A stretch of 64,000 nt of DNA from Mycobacterium colombiense (GTDB taxonomy: Bacteria > Actinomycetota > Actinomycetes > Mycobacteriales > Mycobacteriaceae), in assembly GCF_003284935.1 (NCBI RefSeq), contig NZ_QMEV01000006.1, positions 62,001 through 126,000 on the forward strand, read 5' to 3'. Made by a program: the position numbers and the translations under genes. The notes beneath the pieces were generated by a model, which saw nothing but the letters and a program-made list of their open reading frames with translations, was not told the DNA's origin and did not search any database. Shown in pieces: positions 1-8,490 of the stretch; the stretch's first letter is position 1, and each line of letters starts with the position of its first letter.

Positions 1-1258
1 GGAGAAGGGCATCCAGGTCGTCACGGTCGCCGACCTGCTCGCCGCGGAGCCGATCGACCCTGTCGAGGTCGGCGAGGACGCGCTCGCGTTGATGCAGCTG
101 ACGTCGGGATCCACCGGCTCGCCCAAAGCCGTGCAGATCACCCACCGCAACATCTACTCCAACGCCGAGGCGATGTTCATCGGCGCCCAGTACGACGTCA
201 CCAAGGACGTCATGGTCAGCTGGCTGCCCTGCTTCCACGACATGGGCATGGTCGGCTTCCTGACCATTCCGATGTACTTCGGCGCCGAGCTGGTCAAGGT
301 CACCCCGATGGACTTCCTGCGCGACACGCTGCTGTGGGCCAAGCTCATCGACAAGTACAAGGGCACCATGACCGCGGCGCCCAACTTCGCCTACGCGCTG
401 CTGGCCAAGAGGCTGCGCCGCAACGCCAAGCCCGGCGACTTCGACCTGTCCACCCTGCGGTTCGCGTTGTCCGGCGCCGAGCCCGTCGAACCCGCCGACG
501 TCGAGGACCTGCTCGACGCCGGCAAGCCGTTCGGCCTGCGGCCCTCGGCGATCCTGCCCGCCTACGGCATGGCCGAAACCACGCTGGCCGTGTCGTTTTC
601 GGAGTGCGACGCCGGCCTGGTGGTCGACGAGGTCGACGCCGACCTGCTGGCTGCCCTGCGCCGCGCCGTCCCGGCCACCAAGGGCAACACCCGCCGGCTG
701 GCCACCCTCGGGCCGCTGCTGCAGGACCTCGAGGCGCGCATCATCGACGAGAACGGCGACGTGATGCCCGCGCGCGGCGTCGGCGTCATCGAGCTGCGCG
801 GCGAGTCGCTGACGCCCGGCTACCTGACCATGGGCGGTTTCATCTCGGCCCAGGACGAGAACGGCTGGTACGACACCGGTGACCTGGGCTACCTGACCGA
901 GGAGGGCCACGTCGTGGTCTGCGGCCGCGTCAAGGACGTCATCATCATGGCGGGCCGCAACATCTATCCCACCGACATCGAGCGCGCCGCCTGCCGCGTC
1001 GAGGGCGTGCGGCCCGGCTGCGCCGTGGCGGTGCGCCTGGACGCCGGGCACTCCCGCGAGACGTTCGCCGTGGCCGTGGAGTCCAACGCCTTCCAGGATC
1101 AGGCCGAGGTGCGCCGCATCGAGCACCAGGTCGCCCGGGAGGTCGTGGCCGAGGTCGACGTGCGGCCGCGCAACGTGGTGGTGCTCGGACCGGGGACCAT
1201 CCCGAAGACGCCGTCGGGCAAGCTGCGCCGATCCACCTCCGTCAGCCTGGTGACGTAA
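1..1258 (+). CDS. pks16: Fatty acyl-AMP ligase / acyl-CoA synthetase (5' truncated)
   Basis: C-terminal 418 or so residues of an adenylate-forming enzyme that activates a fatty acid with ATP; the frame is open from the first base and the start lies outside the window. The ATP-binding P-loop reads [12 protein letters not shown], just after the interior Met at position 89. Further on are the YGMAE adenine-binding motif, YDTGDLGY, and the terminal [10 protein letters not shown] with the catalytic lysine. The overall pattern fits FAAL/FadD enzymes that load polyketide synthases. The symbol rests on synteny: in M. tuberculosis the gene next to pth is Rv1013 (pks16), an acyl-activating enzyme despite its name. 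It converges on pth with only 15 bp between stops. The family is sure; FAAL versus CoA ligase cannot be settled here. Confidence 0.85.
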   Translation, partial: EKGIQVVTVADLLAAEPIDPVEVGEDALALMQLTSGSTGSPKAVQITHRNIYSNAEAMFIGAQYDVTKDVMVSWLPCFHDMGMVGFLTIPMYFGAELVKVTPMDFLRDTLLWAKLIDKYKGTMTAAPNFAYALLAKRLRRNAKPGDFDLSTLRFALSGAEPVEPADVEDLLDAGKPFGLRPSAILPAYGMAETTLAVSFSECDAGLVVDEVDADLLAALRRAVPATKGNTRRLATLGPLLQDLEARIIDENGDVMPARGVGVIELRGESLTPGYLTMGGFISAQDENGWYDTGDLGYLTEEGHVVVCGRVKDVIIMAGRNIYPTDIERAACRVEGVRPGCAVAVRLDAGHSRETFAVAVESNAFQDQAEVRRIEHQVAREVVAEVDVRPRNVVVLGPGTIPKTPSGKLRRSTSVSLVT

Positions 1259-1273
1259 TCCGGGTCGGCCCGG

Positions 1274-1849
1274 CTACCAGGCGTGGACCTGGTTCTGCGC
1301 GGGCTCCAGTCCCACTTCGATCAGCAACTCGGTCGCGTCGGCGGCCTGCTCGCAGATGGTGGGAACTTCGGCGCGCTCGGTGGCGCTGAAGGCCTCCAAC
1401 ACGAACGCCGCCGGGTCTTTGCGTCCCGGCGGGCGGCCTATGCCGATGCGGACTCGCTGAAAGTCCTTGCTGCCCAAGGCGTTAGCGACCGAACGCAGGC
1501 CGTTGTGGCCGCCTTCGCCGCCACCGATCTTGAGCCGGATGCGCCCGAAGTCCAAGTCGAGGTCGTCGTGGATGACGATGAGGTCGCCCGGGGGCACCGA
1601 GTAGAACTTCGCCAACGGGCCGACCTGACGGCCGGATTCGTTCATGTAGCAGCGGGGCTTGGCCACCACCACCGAGCGCCCGGCGAGCCGGCCGCTGACG
1701 ATCTCCGCGCCGGACCGCTTGTGCGCCTTGAATTTCGAACCCATCCGGGCCGCGAGCAGATCGGCGACCATGAACCCGACGTTGTGCCGGGTCCGCGCGT
1801 AGTTGTCTCCGGGGTTGCCCAGGCCGACCACCAGCAACGGCTCGGCCAC
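1274..1849 (-). CDS. pth: Peptidyl-tRNA hydrolase
   Basis: Cytosolic enzyme that cleaves the ester bond of peptidyl-tRNAs dropped from stalled ribosomes, recycling the tRNA. The 191 residues match the usual length. Family residues are in place: GLGNPG near residue 9, the catalytic His22 in TRHNVGF, Asp95 in HDDLD, and His115-Asn116 in GEGGHNGL. The start is GTG at 1849. It follows rplY by 12 bp on the same strand, the same order as in M. tuberculosis (Rv1015c-Rv1014c), so the two are probably cotranscribed as a translation-related pair. Confidence 0.97.
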   Translation of the reverse strand: MAEPLLVVGLGNPGDNYARTRHNVGFMVADLLAARMGSKFKAHKRSGAEIVSGRLAGRSVVVAKPRCYMNESGRQVGPLAKFYSVPPGDLIVIHDDLDLDFGRIRLKIGGGEGGHNGLRSVANALGSKDFQRVRIGIGRPPGRKDPAAFVLEAFSATERAEVPTICEQAADATELLIEVGLEPAQNQVHAW

Positions 1850-1861
1850 GTTGTGATCCGC

Positions 1862-2530
1862 CTACTCGGACTCGGCTTCGGCGGCCTCTTCGTCGCCGGC
1901 CTCGGCCCCTTCTTCGGCCTCGGAGGCCGCGGCTTCCTCGCTGACCTCGCCCGCGCCCTCTTCGGCGAGGTCCTCGGCAGTCGGCGCGGTGACCACGTTG
2001 ACCACCAGGGTCTCGGGGTCGGAGATCAGGTTGACCCCGCTGGGCAGGGTGATCTGTCCGGCGGTGAACTGGGTGCCCGGCTCGGCGCCCTCGACCGACA
2101 CCGCCAGCTGCTCGGGAATCGACAGGGCGTCGGCCTCGATCTCGATGGTGCTGGCGTCCTGGGTCACCAGCGTGCCGGACACGGGCTCGCCCTCGATGAC
2201 GACGCGGACCTCGACGACGACCTTCTCGCCGCGACGCACGACCAGCAGGTCCGCGTGCTGAATGGTGCGGCGGATGGGGTGGATGTCGAGCGACTTGGTC
2301 AGGGCCAGCTGCTCCTTGCCCTCGATGTCGAGGGTCAGCACGGCGTTGGTGCCGGCGTGACGCAGCACCGCGGCGAAGTCATGGCCGGGCAGCTCCAGGT
2401 GCTGCGGGTCGGCGCCGTGGCCGTAGAGGACGGCCGGGATCTTGCCGTCGCGGCGGGCTCGCCGGGACGCGCCCTTGCCGGTCTCGCCGCGAACCGCGAC
2501 CTTCAACTGGTTGAGGGCTTGCTTGGCCAT
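1862..2530 (-). CDS. rplY: 50S ribosomal protein L25 (general stress protein Ctc type)
   Basis: A 5S-rRNA-binding ribosomal protein of the two-domain TL5/CTC type: an N-terminal L25 beta-barrel (about residues 5-95), then the C-terminal TL5 domain. The protein ends in a long Glu/Ala-rich acidic tail (about the last 45 residues), common in actinobacterial L25. I place the start at the ATG at 2530, giving 222 residues beginning [11 protein letters not shown]. An AGGAG lies 7 bases upstream of it; the open frame runs 32 codons further back but those codons have no ribosome site and look non-coding. It is followed directly by pth. Confidence 0.95.
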   Translation of the reverse strand: MAKQALNQLKVAVRGETGKGASRRARRDGKIPAVLYGHGADPQHLELPGHDFAAVLRHAGTNAVLTLDIEGKEQLALTKSLDIHPIRRTIQHADLLVVRRGEKVVVEVRVVIEGEPVSGTLVTQDASTIEIEADALSIPEQLAVSVEGAEPGTQFTAGQITLPSGVNLISDPETLVVNVVTAPTAEDLAEEGAGEVSEEAAASEAEEGAEAGDEEAAEAESE

Positions 2531-2748
2531 CTTGTCGCTCCTGTGTGCTCGCCTGTGTTTCGGGGCACGGCCGGGTCGCGACGATTCGTCGGTCTCCGTC
2601 GATAACGGTGCTGGCCAGCCAGCCACCCTCGCCGTGACGCCCGGTCAGGTTAGCGCATCCGCACCTCAGAGGGGAAATTCGGTGGGCGACCGGCCGCCCC
2701 GCGGTGCGCGGGTGTCACTTCTGTCACTCGGCCGGGGGATGGGTGCAA

Positions 2749-2820
2749 GTGCCCGCCTCCGAGCGACAACTCGGGGGCAGCGGCGGCAACCACCCCCGGT
2801 TGTCGCTCGAAGGCGGGCAC
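2749..2820. repeat. Long imperfect palindrome, mycobacterial intergenic repeat (family A)
   Basis: Left arm 2749-2777 and right arm 2793-2820 are inverted copies that begin GTGCCCGCCT and contain CGAGCGACAAC, with one mismatch and one unpaired base; the loop is about 15 nt. It lies in the 342-bp gap between the SDR stop and the rplY start, which otherwise holds only the rplY leader. The arms share their core with the repeats that bound the element at 19255-19608, so this looks like a dispersed repeat family and not just a terminator. No T-run follows on either strand. Confidence 0.8.
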
Positions 2821-2872
2821 AACGCTCATGTCTCCGGCCAGGGGCGGGTGGGGCCGCTGGGACCGACGGGAC

Positions 2873-3742
2873 TCAGAGAGGGAACTTGGTCTTGGTGAGC
2901 TGCTCGGACAGCGACCACAGCGCCGCGGCGGTGGCGGTGTCCCGGGCGCGCCGGCTGCGCCCGACCGGTTGGGTGCGGCCCCACTGGCCGAAGCGGGGGC
3001 CGACGAAGGTGTCCCCGGGCAGATCCTGGGACGCCGCGTACAGCGTTTGGCGGGCGCCGAAATCCGCGTTGGTGGCGACCACCCGCGTGACGGCCGACAT
3101 CAGCGTGTCACCCAGCTTGCGCCCGGAAGCGCCCTGCAAATTGGTGTGCGAGTAGCCGGGGTGGGCGGCGAGCGCGCGCAGCGGGGAACCGGCGGCGGTG
3201 AGGCGGCGCTGCAGCTCGCTGGTGAACAGCAGGTTGGCGAGCTTGGACTGGCTGTAGGCCAGCCACGGCGAGTACCGGCGGTTCTGCCAGTTCAGATCGT
3301 CGAGGTTGATGCTGCCGGGCCAGTGCGCCATCGACGACACCGTCACCACCCGATCGGTCAGCTTGGGCAGCAACAAGTTGGTCAGCGCGAAGTGACCGAG
3401 GTGATTGGTGCCGATCTGCGTCTCGAAGCCGTCGACCGTCAGCCCGAAGGGGGCGGCCATGATGCCGGCGTTGTTGATCAGCACGTCGGCGTTGCTCACC
3501 CCGTCGGCGAACCGGTGCACCGACGACAGGTCCTGCAGATCGAGCTCGCGGACCTCGACCCGACCGGCCATCCGGCGGGCGGCGGTCTCGCCCTTGCGGA
3601 TATCGCGTACGGCCATGATGATCGTGGCCCCGCGGCGCGCCAGCTCGCGGGCGGTCACGGCGCCCAGCCCGCTGTTGGCGCCGGTGATGATGACGGTGCG
3701 TTCGGCGAACGAGGGCAGATCTGCGGCGGTCCAGCCTGTCAT
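2873..3742 (-). CDS. Short-chain dehydrogenase/reductase
   Basis: NAD(P)-dependent oxidoreductase of the classical-to-extended SDR type, about 289 residues. Visible motifs are the Rossmann glycine motif TGANSGLG near the N-terminus, INNAGIM, and the catalytic YSQSK pair in the middle. It resembles the mycobacterial retinol-dehydrogenase-like SDRs; the substrate is unknown. The start is uncertain because no clear ribosome site is seen. I prefer the ATG at 3742 (MTGWTAADLP), which matches how related proteins begin; a GTG four codons upstream (3754) is possible. As I recall, M. tuberculosis has no SDR between rplY and lpqT, so it is an extra gene here. Confidence 0.85.
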   Translation of the reverse strand: MTGWTAADLPSFAERTVIITGANSGLGAVTARELARRGATIIMAVRDIRKGETAARRMAGRVEVRELDLQDLSSVHRFADGVSNADVLINNAGIMAAPFGLTVDGFETQIGTNHLGHFALTNLLLPKLTDRVVTVSSMAHWPGSINLDDLNWQNRRYSPWLAYSQSKLANLLFTSELQRRLTAAGSPLRALAAHPGYSHTNLQGASGRKLGDTLMSAVTRVVATNADFGARQTLYAASQDLPGDTFVGPRFGQWGRTQPVGRSRRARDTATAAALWSLSEQLTKTKFPL

Positions 3743-3785
3743 GGGTGACAACACTAATGGCCGAGGGCGCCCAGGCGCAGGGCCG

Positions 3786-4445
3786 CTACTTCGCCGCGAC
3801 GACGAATCCGTGAATGATCGCGTTGATGTCCTGCGACTGCGCGGCGGCCTGATTGGCGAAGCCGGTGATGGTCAGCTGCACCAGGTAACGCTGGTGGGCG
3901 GGGGGTGACCCCGTCGCGATGACGATGCGGTTCCAGCTGTGCAGCCGCATGCCACCCTCGAGGTCGTAGCTGCCCTGGATCATCGACGAGGGGAAGCCGT
4001 TGTAGGGCGCCCCCGAGGCGTCCAGCTGCTTGAAGTTCTGGAACAGTTGCGCGTCGTCGTTGCCGTGCTTGATCACCTGGGCCGGATCGAACTCACCGTT
4101 GAGCTTGAACACCACCAGCCGCGCCGTCGGGAATTTGCCACCCTGGGAGATGATCAAGGTTTGCGGGCTGATGTTCGGACTGGTGAAGGGCGCCCAGCCC
4201 GGCGGCGTCGGTATCGACACCGTCAGATCGGTGAGCGATCCCGGCGCCACCGGTTCCCCGGTCACCCCGATGCTTTGCAGATACTGCGACAGCGGAACCG
4301 GTTTCTCGGCGGGCTTGGTCGTCGTGGCCGTCGACGTCTTCGACAGGATCGAATCGTAGTCAGGCGGTTTGGGTGCACAGCCTCCGGACGTGAAAGCCGC
4401 CGCAACGATCGCGGCGGCGGCCACCGGGGGGCCGAGCCGAATCAC
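3786..4445 (-). CDS. lpqT: Lipoprotein LpqT
   Basis: Exported lipoprotein of the LpqN/LpqT family, 219 residues. The N-terminus is a short basic start, a hydrophobic Ala/Val stretch and a lipobox ending in GGC, with Cys23 as the lipidated residue. A Thr/Pro-rich linker follows (about 35-50) and then the globular family domain. The biochemical role is unknown; a location on the outer face of the membrane is expected. The start overlaps the arsC-like stop in an ATGA arrangement, and prs lies upstream, matching Rv1016c next to Rv1017c in M. tuberculosis. Confidence 0.92.
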   Translation of the reverse strand: MIRLGPPVAAAAIVAAAFTSGGCAPKPPDYDSILSKTSTATTTKPAEKPVPLSQYLQSIGVTGEPVAPGSLTDLTVSIPTPPGWAPFTSPNISPQTLIISQGGKFPTARLVVFKLNGEFDPAQVIKHGNDDAQLFQNFKQLDASGAPYNGFPSSMIQGSYDLEGGMRLHSWNRIVIATGSPPAHQRYLVQLTITGFANQAAAQSQDINAIIHGFVVAAK

Positions 4446-4786
4446 AGAATCTCGCGGACCGCGTCGATCGGGCGGGCCAACCGGGTGCCCTTCGGTGTGA
4501 CGACGAAGGGTCGTTCGATGAGGATGGGGTGTTCGACCATGGCGTCGAGCAGCTGGTCATCGGTGGCCTCGGCGAGATTGAGCTCGTCATACAGGGATTC
4601 GCGCTTGCGCACGGCTGTGCGTACGTCGATGCCTGCGTCGCGGATCATCTTCACCAGCTCGGAGCGCGACGGCGGGGTCTTCAGGTATTGGACGACGGTG
4701 GGCTCAATGCCGTTGTCGCGCAACAAATCCAGCGTCTTGCGGGAGGTGCTGCATTTGGGGTTGTGATAGATGACGGAATCGGCCAT
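4442..4786 (-). CDS. ArsC/Spx-family reductase (glutaredoxin-type arsenate reductase-like)
   Basis: 114-residue thioredoxin-fold protein of the ArsC (glutaredoxin-dependent arsenate reductase) family. The N-terminus YHNPKCSTSRKTL carries the single catalytic Cys12, and the C-terminal part has RPFVVTPKGTRLARP with the arginines that bind the oxyanion in E. coli ArsC. No ars operon genes (transporter, ArsR) are nearby, so a general thiol-redox role is as likely as arsenate reduction. Its stop directly abuts and overlaps lpqT, and its start follows the prs stop by one base, so it sits inside the prs-lpqT transcription unit. I recall no counterpart at this position in M. tuberculosis. Confidence 0.88.
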   Translation of the reverse strand: MADSVIYHNPKCSTSRKTLDLLRDNGIEPTVVQYLKTPPSRSELVKMIRDAGIDVRTAVRKRESLYDELNLAEATDDQLLDAMVEHPILIERPFVVTPKGTRLARPIDAVREIL

Positions 4787-5767
4787 CTAGGCGTCCCCAT
4801 CGAAAAGGCCTGTGACCGAGCCGTTTTCGAAGACCGCACGGATGGTGCTGGCCAGCAGCGGCGCGATGGACAGCACGGTCAGCTGCGGGAACCGCTTCTC
4901 CTCGCCGATGGGCAGGGTGTTCGTCACGATCACTTCCCGGGCGCCGCAGGCGGCCAGCCGCTCGGCGGCAGGATCGGAGAGCACACCGTGGGTGGCCGCG
5001 ATGATCACGTCACCGGCACCTTCGTCGCGCAGCAACTTGACGGCGCCGGCGATGGTGCCCCCGGTGTCGATCATGTCGTCGATCAGCACGCAGGTGCGTC
5101 CGGCCACCTCGCCGACGACTCGGTTGGACACCACCTGGTTGGGCACCCGCGGGTCGCGGGTCTTGTGAATGAAGGCCAGCGGGACGCCGCCCAGCGCGTC
5201 GGCCCATTTCTCGGCGATGCGCACCCGGCCGGAGTCGGGCGAGACGACCACCATGTTGCCGTCGGGATAGTTGTCGCGGATGTAGCCGGTCAGCAGGTTC
5301 TGCCCGCGCATGTGGTCGACGGGCCCGTCGAAGAAGCCCTGGATCTGGTCGGTGTGCAGGTCCACGGTGACGATCCGGTCGGCCCCCGCGGTCTTGAGCA
5401 GGTCGGCGACCAGCCGCGCCGAGATCGGTTCGCGGCCGCGGTGCTTCTTGTCCTGCCGGGCGTACGGGTAGAACGGCATGACCGCGGTGATCCGCTTGGC
5501 GCTGCCCCGCTTGAGGGCGTCGATCATGATCAGCTGTTCCATCAGCCAGTTGTTGACCGGATCCGGGGCCGATTGCAGGACGAACGCGTCGCAGCCGCGA
5601 ACGGATTCGTGGAACCGCACGAAGATCTCGCCGTTGGCGAACTCGCGCGCGGTCTGAGCGGTGACGTGGACGTCGAGCTCTTTGGCCACCTGCTCGGCCA
5701 GCTCCGGATGCGCACGGCCGGAGAAAAGCATCAAATTTTTGCGGTTATCGGTCCAGTCGTGGCTCAA
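4787..5767 (-). CDS. prs: Ribose-phosphate pyrophosphokinase (PRPP synthetase)
   Basis: Makes 5-phosphoribosyl-1-pyrophosphate from ribose 5-phosphate and ATP, feeding nucleotide, His and Trp synthesis and, in mycobacteria, decaprenyl-phosphoryl arabinose for the cell wall. Motifs include FYPYARQDKKHRGREPIS, VDLHTDQIQGFF, VVVSPDSGRVR and the PRPP loop VLIDDMIDTGGT. The start is TTG at 5767, giving 326 residues beginning SHDWTDNRKN after the initiator. An AGGG-type site is about 10 bases upstream. The open frame continues for 66 more codons but that part is Arg/Pro-rich shadow over the end of glmU. It lies downstream of glmU on the same strand. Confidence 0.96.
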   Translation of the reverse strand: MSHDWTDNRKNLMLFSGRAHPELAEQVAKELDVHVTAQTAREFANGEIFVRFHESVRGCDAFVLQSAPDPVNNWLMEQLIMIDALKRGSAKRITAVMPFYPYARQDKKHRGREPISARLVADLLKTAGADRIVTVDLHTDQIQGFFDGPVDHMRGQNLLTGYIRDNYPDGNMVVVSPDSGRVRIAEKWADALGGVPLAFIHKTRDPRVPNQVVSNRVVGEVAGRTCVLIDDMIDTGGTIAGAVKLLRDEGAGDVIIAATHGVLSDPAAERLAACGAREVIVTNTLPIGEEKRFPQLTVLSIAPLLASTIRAVFENGSVTGLFDGDA

Positions 5768-5870
5768 CGCACTGCCCTCGCCATATCGGGGTGGGGGATG
5801 GAAGGCCCCATCGTACGAAGCGAATCGTACGGAAATGCGGCCGGGTTGCCAGCTACCAAATTCACGGTGT

Positions 5871-7367
5871 CTAGTCGGCTTCTGGCGGGGGGCCGGACTG
5901 GGAGACCTGCGGGGCGGCCTGACCGGCGGCTTTCTCGGCGGCCTCGGCCGCCTGCGCGGCCGCACTGCCGGGGCGCTTGCGGTGCACCCAACCTTCGATG
6001 TTGCGCTGCGGGCCCGCGGAAACCGCCAGCGTCCCGGGGGGGACGTCCTCGCGCACCACGGTGCCGGCGCCGGTGTAGGCGCCGTCGCCGACCGTCACCG
6101 GCGCCACGAACATGGTGTCGGAGCCGGTGCGCACGTGCGAGCCGATGGTGGTCCGCCGCTTCGATTCGCCGTCGTAGTTGACGAACACGCTGGACGCGCC
6201 GATGTTGCTGTGTTCGCCGATGTCGGCGTCCCCGACGTAGGTCAGGTGCGGCACCTTCGAGCCGGTGCCGATGGTGGCGTTCTTGGTCTCGACGAACGCG
6301 CCGAGTTTGCCGTCGTCGCCCAGCACGGTGCCCGGCCGCAGGTAGGTGAAGGGGCCCACGGTGGCGCCGGCCCCAATGGACGACGACGTGCCGTGGGTGC
6401 GCACCACCGAGGCGCCGTCGCCGACGCTGACGTCGATCAGGGTGGTGTCGGGGCCGACGACGCAATGTTCGCCGACCTGGGTGCGGCCCAGCAGCTGCGT
6501 GCCGGGGTGGATGACGGTGTCGCGACCGATGGTGACGTCGACGTCGACCCAGGTGGTGGCCGGGTCGACGACGGTGACGCCGGCCATCTGGTGGCCCGCG
6601 ATGATGCGGCGGTTGAGTTCGGCGCCCAGCTGCGCGAGTTGAACCCGGTTGTTGACGCCGGCCACCAGCGCGCTGTCTTCGACGTGGCGGGCGTGGACGG
6701 CCAGGCCGTCGCCGCGCAGGATGGCGATGACGTCGGTGAGGTAGAGCTCCTGCTGGGCGTTGTTGGAGCTCAACCGGTCCAGCGCCGAGCGCAGCGCCGC
6801 GGTGTCGAAGGCGTAGACGCCGGCGTTGACCTCACGGATCTCGCGCTGCGAGGGCGTGGCGTCGGCGTGTTCCACGATCGCCATCACCTCGTTGTCCTGC
6901 GTGCGCAGGATGCGCCCGTAGCCGGACGGGTCGCTCACCGTCGTGGTCAGCACGGTCACCGCGGCCGGCGCCGCGCTGTGGGAGGCGATCAGGTCCGCCA
7001 GGGTGTCGGCGTCCAGCAGCGGCGTGTCGCCCGAGGTGACGACGAGGACCCCGGCGTAGTCGGCGGGCAGCGCGGACAGCCCGCACAGGACCGCGTCGCC
7101 GGTGCCGCGGGGCCGGTCCTGCAGCGCCACGTCGATGGGACGGCCCAGGGCGTCGGCCCAGTCGGCGACCAGCGGCGCGATGCGTTCGTGGTCATGGCCC
7201 AGCACGACGGCCAGGTGCTGGGGAGCCACCTTGGTGATCGCGTGCAGCAGGTGGGCCAGCATGCTGCGCCCACCGATGGTGTGCAGGACTTTCGGGGTGT
7301 CCGACCGCATCCGGGTGCCGGGCCCGGCCGCTAGCACCAGGACCGCGGTGTCACCTGGAGACGACAT
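5871..7367 (-). CDS. glmU: Bifunctional GlmU: glucosamine-1-P acetyltransferase / GlcNAc-1-P uridyltransferase
   Basis: Produces UDP-GlcNAc for peptidoglycan and the arabinogalactan linker. The N-terminal uridyltransferase half has [11 protein letters not shown]...PKVLH and SGDTPLLD; the C-terminal half (from about residue 265) is a left-handed beta-helix of hexapeptide repeats containing [17 protein letters not shown] and FVNYDG. A disordered Ala/Pro tail closes the protein, typical of mycobacterial GlmU. An AGGAGG lies 5 bases before the ATG at 7367; a TTG one codon earlier is less likely. It is followed by prs after about 100 bp, a sugar-nucleotide/PRPP pair conserved in mycobacteria. Confidence 0.97.
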   Translation of the reverse strand: MSSPGDTAVLVLAAGPGTRMRSDTPKVLHTIGGRSMLAHLLHAITKVAPQHLAVVLGHDHERIAPLVADWADALGRPIDVALQDRPRGTGDAVLCGLSALPADYAGVLVVTSGDTPLLDADTLADLIASHSAAPAAVTVLTTTVSDPSGYGRILRTQDNEVMAIVEHADATPSQREIREVNAGVYAFDTAALRSALDRLSSNNAQQELYLTDVIAILRGDGLAVHARHVEDSALVAGVNNRVQLAQLGAELNRRIIAGHQMAGVTVVDPATTWVDVDVTIGRDTVIHPGTQLLGRTQVGEHCVVGPDTTLIDVSVGDGASVVRTHGTSSSIGAGATVGPFTYLRPGTVLGDDGKLGAFVETKNATIGTGSKVPHLTYVGDADIGEHSNIGASSVFVNYDGESKRRTTIGSHVRTGSDTMFVAPVTVGDGAYTGAGTVVREDVPPGTLAVSAGPQRNIEGWVHRKRPGSAAAQAAEAAEKAAGQAAPQVSQSGPPPEAD

Positions 7368-7488
7368 CAACCCTCCTCGTTGGGTTTGTCCGCGCGGGCT
7401 GCGCGCGGAAGCGCCGACACGCCGTCAAGCGTGTCACCTCAGCTGCGGTGAAGGCAAAAACGATGGGATATCGCAATGAGCAACTGGG

Positions 7489-7560
7489 CTCCGTCGCCAG
7501 GACTCGAACCTGAACTATCTGAACCAAAATCAGAGGTGCTGCCGATTACACCACGACGGA
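7489..7560 (-). tRNA. tRNA-Gln (UUG anticodon)
   Basis: 72-nt cloverleaf on the minus strand. The acceptor stem is TCCGTCG paired with CGACGGA, with discriminator G. The anticodon loop is TTTTGGT between TCTGA and TCAGA, giving anticodon TTG. The T-arm has GGTTCGAGTCC. No CCA is encoded. It lies divergent to the TetR gene and upstream of glmU. Confidence 0.97.
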
Positions 7561-7614
7561 TCGCTAACCCACGCCGAGCGGCGGGTTGGGACCGCTCGCG
7601 CCAAGAAGACTTTA

Positions 7615-7705
7615 GTCCGACGACGATGCGGGCCGCTTGCGGGCCGATGAGGAATCGGACAAATCTCGACTCTGTCCGACGACGATGCGGGCCGCTTGCG
7701 GGCCG
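7615..7705 (+). repeat. Exact 32-bp direct duplication upstream of the TetR gene
   Basis: The 32-bp segment starting GTCCGACGACGATGCGG occurs at 7615-7646 and again, base for base, at 7674-7705, 59 bp apart start to start. Each copy itself contains two GCGGGCC blocks separated by GCTT. The pair fills the gap between tRNA-Gln and the TetR gene; the second copy ends 8 bp before the predicted -10 element and so covers the -35 zone. It may be a duplicated operator or promoter segment. It does not match any part of the tRNA. Confidence 0.9.
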
Positions 7706-7713
7706 CTGACCGA

Positions 7714-7727
7714 TACGCTGATTGACG
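7714..7727 (+). promoter_or_regulatory. Predicted leaderless promoter of the TetR gene
   Basis: A TACGCT hexamer (TANNNT class -10) at 7714-7719 sits 7 bases before a GTG at 7727 that opens the TetR reading frame. That spacing places transcription start on the G of the start codon, the common leaderless arrangement in mycobacteria. There is no Shine-Dalgarno before this GTG, which agrees. Confidence 0.55.
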
Positions 7728-8386
7728 TGGCCGTGCTGGACCCCCAAACGCAGAAGGACCCGGACAAAGAGGTGCGGGCACCGCGCGCGCGGATGACCGG
7801 CACCGAGCGCCGCCAACAGCTGATCGGCATCGCGCGCACGCTGTTCGCCGAACGCGGATACGAAGGCACCTCGATCGAGGAGATCGCGCTCCGCGCCAAC
7901 GTGTCCAAGCCGGTCGTCTACGAGCACTTCGGCGGCAAGGAAGGCCTGTACGCCGTCGTCGTCGACCGGGAGATGTCCGCGCTGCTGGACGGCATCACGT
8001 CGTCGCTGACCAACAACAGGTCCCGGGTCCGGGTCGAGCGGGTCGCGCTGGCGCTGCTCACCTACGTCGAAGAGCGCACCGACGGCTTCCGGATCATGAT
8101 CCGCGACTCGCCGGCCGCGATCAGCTCGGGCACCTACTCCAGCCTGCTCAACGACGCCGTCAACCAGGTCAGCTCCATCCTGGCCGGCGACTTCTCCCGC
8201 CGCGGCCTGGACCCCGGCCTGGCGCCGCTGTACGCGCAGGCGCTGGTCGGCTCGGTGTCGATGACCGCGCAGTGGTGGCTCGACACCCGCGAGCCCAAGA
8301 AAGAAGTGGTGGCCGCGCACCTGGTCAACCTGATGTGGAACGGGCTGACCCACCTGGAAGCCGATCCCCGCTTACAGGACGAGTAG
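7727..8386 (+). CDS. TetR/AcrR-family transcriptional regulator (Rv1019-like)
   Basis: Dimeric DNA-binding repressor. The helix-turn-helix is in the first part (TSIEEIALRANVSKPVVYEHFGGKEGLY); the all-helical ligand domain follows and contains SVSMTAQWWLDTREP. From the GTG at 7727 the protein has 219 residues; an ATG at 7793 would give 197, the length I recall for M. tuberculosis Rv1019. I favour the GTG because a -10 element is positioned for leaderless initiation there. Rv1019 is reported as an autorepressor that also controls mfd and mazG; here an opposite-strand gene separates it from mfd, so direct cotranscription is not possible. The 32-bp duplication upstream is a candidate operator. 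Confidence 0.92.
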   Translation: MAVLDPQTQKDPDKEVRAPRARMTGTERRQQLIGIARTLFAERGYEGTSIEEIALRANVSKPVVYEHFGGKEGLYAVVVDREMSALLDGITSSLTNNRSRVRVERVALALLTYVEERTDGFRIMIRDSPAAISSGTYSSLLNDAVNQVSSILAGDFSRRGLDPGLAPLYAQALVGSVSMTAQWWLDTREPKKEVVAAHLVNLMWNGLTHLEADPRLQDE

Positions 8387-8399
8387 CCGGCCAGGTTCG

Positions 8400-8455
8400 C
8401 GAGCGTAATCCCACTGCGATTTTCGGCGGGATTTTCCGCAGTGCGCTTACGCTCG
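8400..8455. repeat. REP-like palindrome (family B) between convergent genes
   Basis: Arms 8400-8418 and 8437-8455 pair over 19 bp with two mismatches; they start CGAGCGTAA and end TTACGCTCG, enclosing an 18-nt loop with two ATTTTC runs. It sits exactly between the converging stops of the TetR and lysA-like genes. It may act as a bidirectional terminator, but the arm sequence resembles a palindrome I recall as common in mycobacterial intergenic regions, so a dispersed repeat is likely. Confidence 0.75.
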
Positions 8456-8490
8456 GCGAGCGGCAGGGCCGGCGACCCTCCCGCGACGAG

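Noticed and set aside
1283..2605. 440-codon plus-strand frame over pth and rplY
   Set aside because: Antisense shadow with Arg/Gly/Val/Asp bias; both minus-strand genes have intact catalytic or family motifs.
5812..5834. Short inverted repeat with CGTACG arms before prs
   Set aside because: Arms are only 7-8 bp with no T-run and could arise by chance; no regulator suggests itself.
7615..7705. 32-bp direct repeats as att sites of an element in tRNA-Gln
   Set aside because: The repeat shares no sequence with the tRNA and the spacing leaves only 27 bp between copies, with no integrase.
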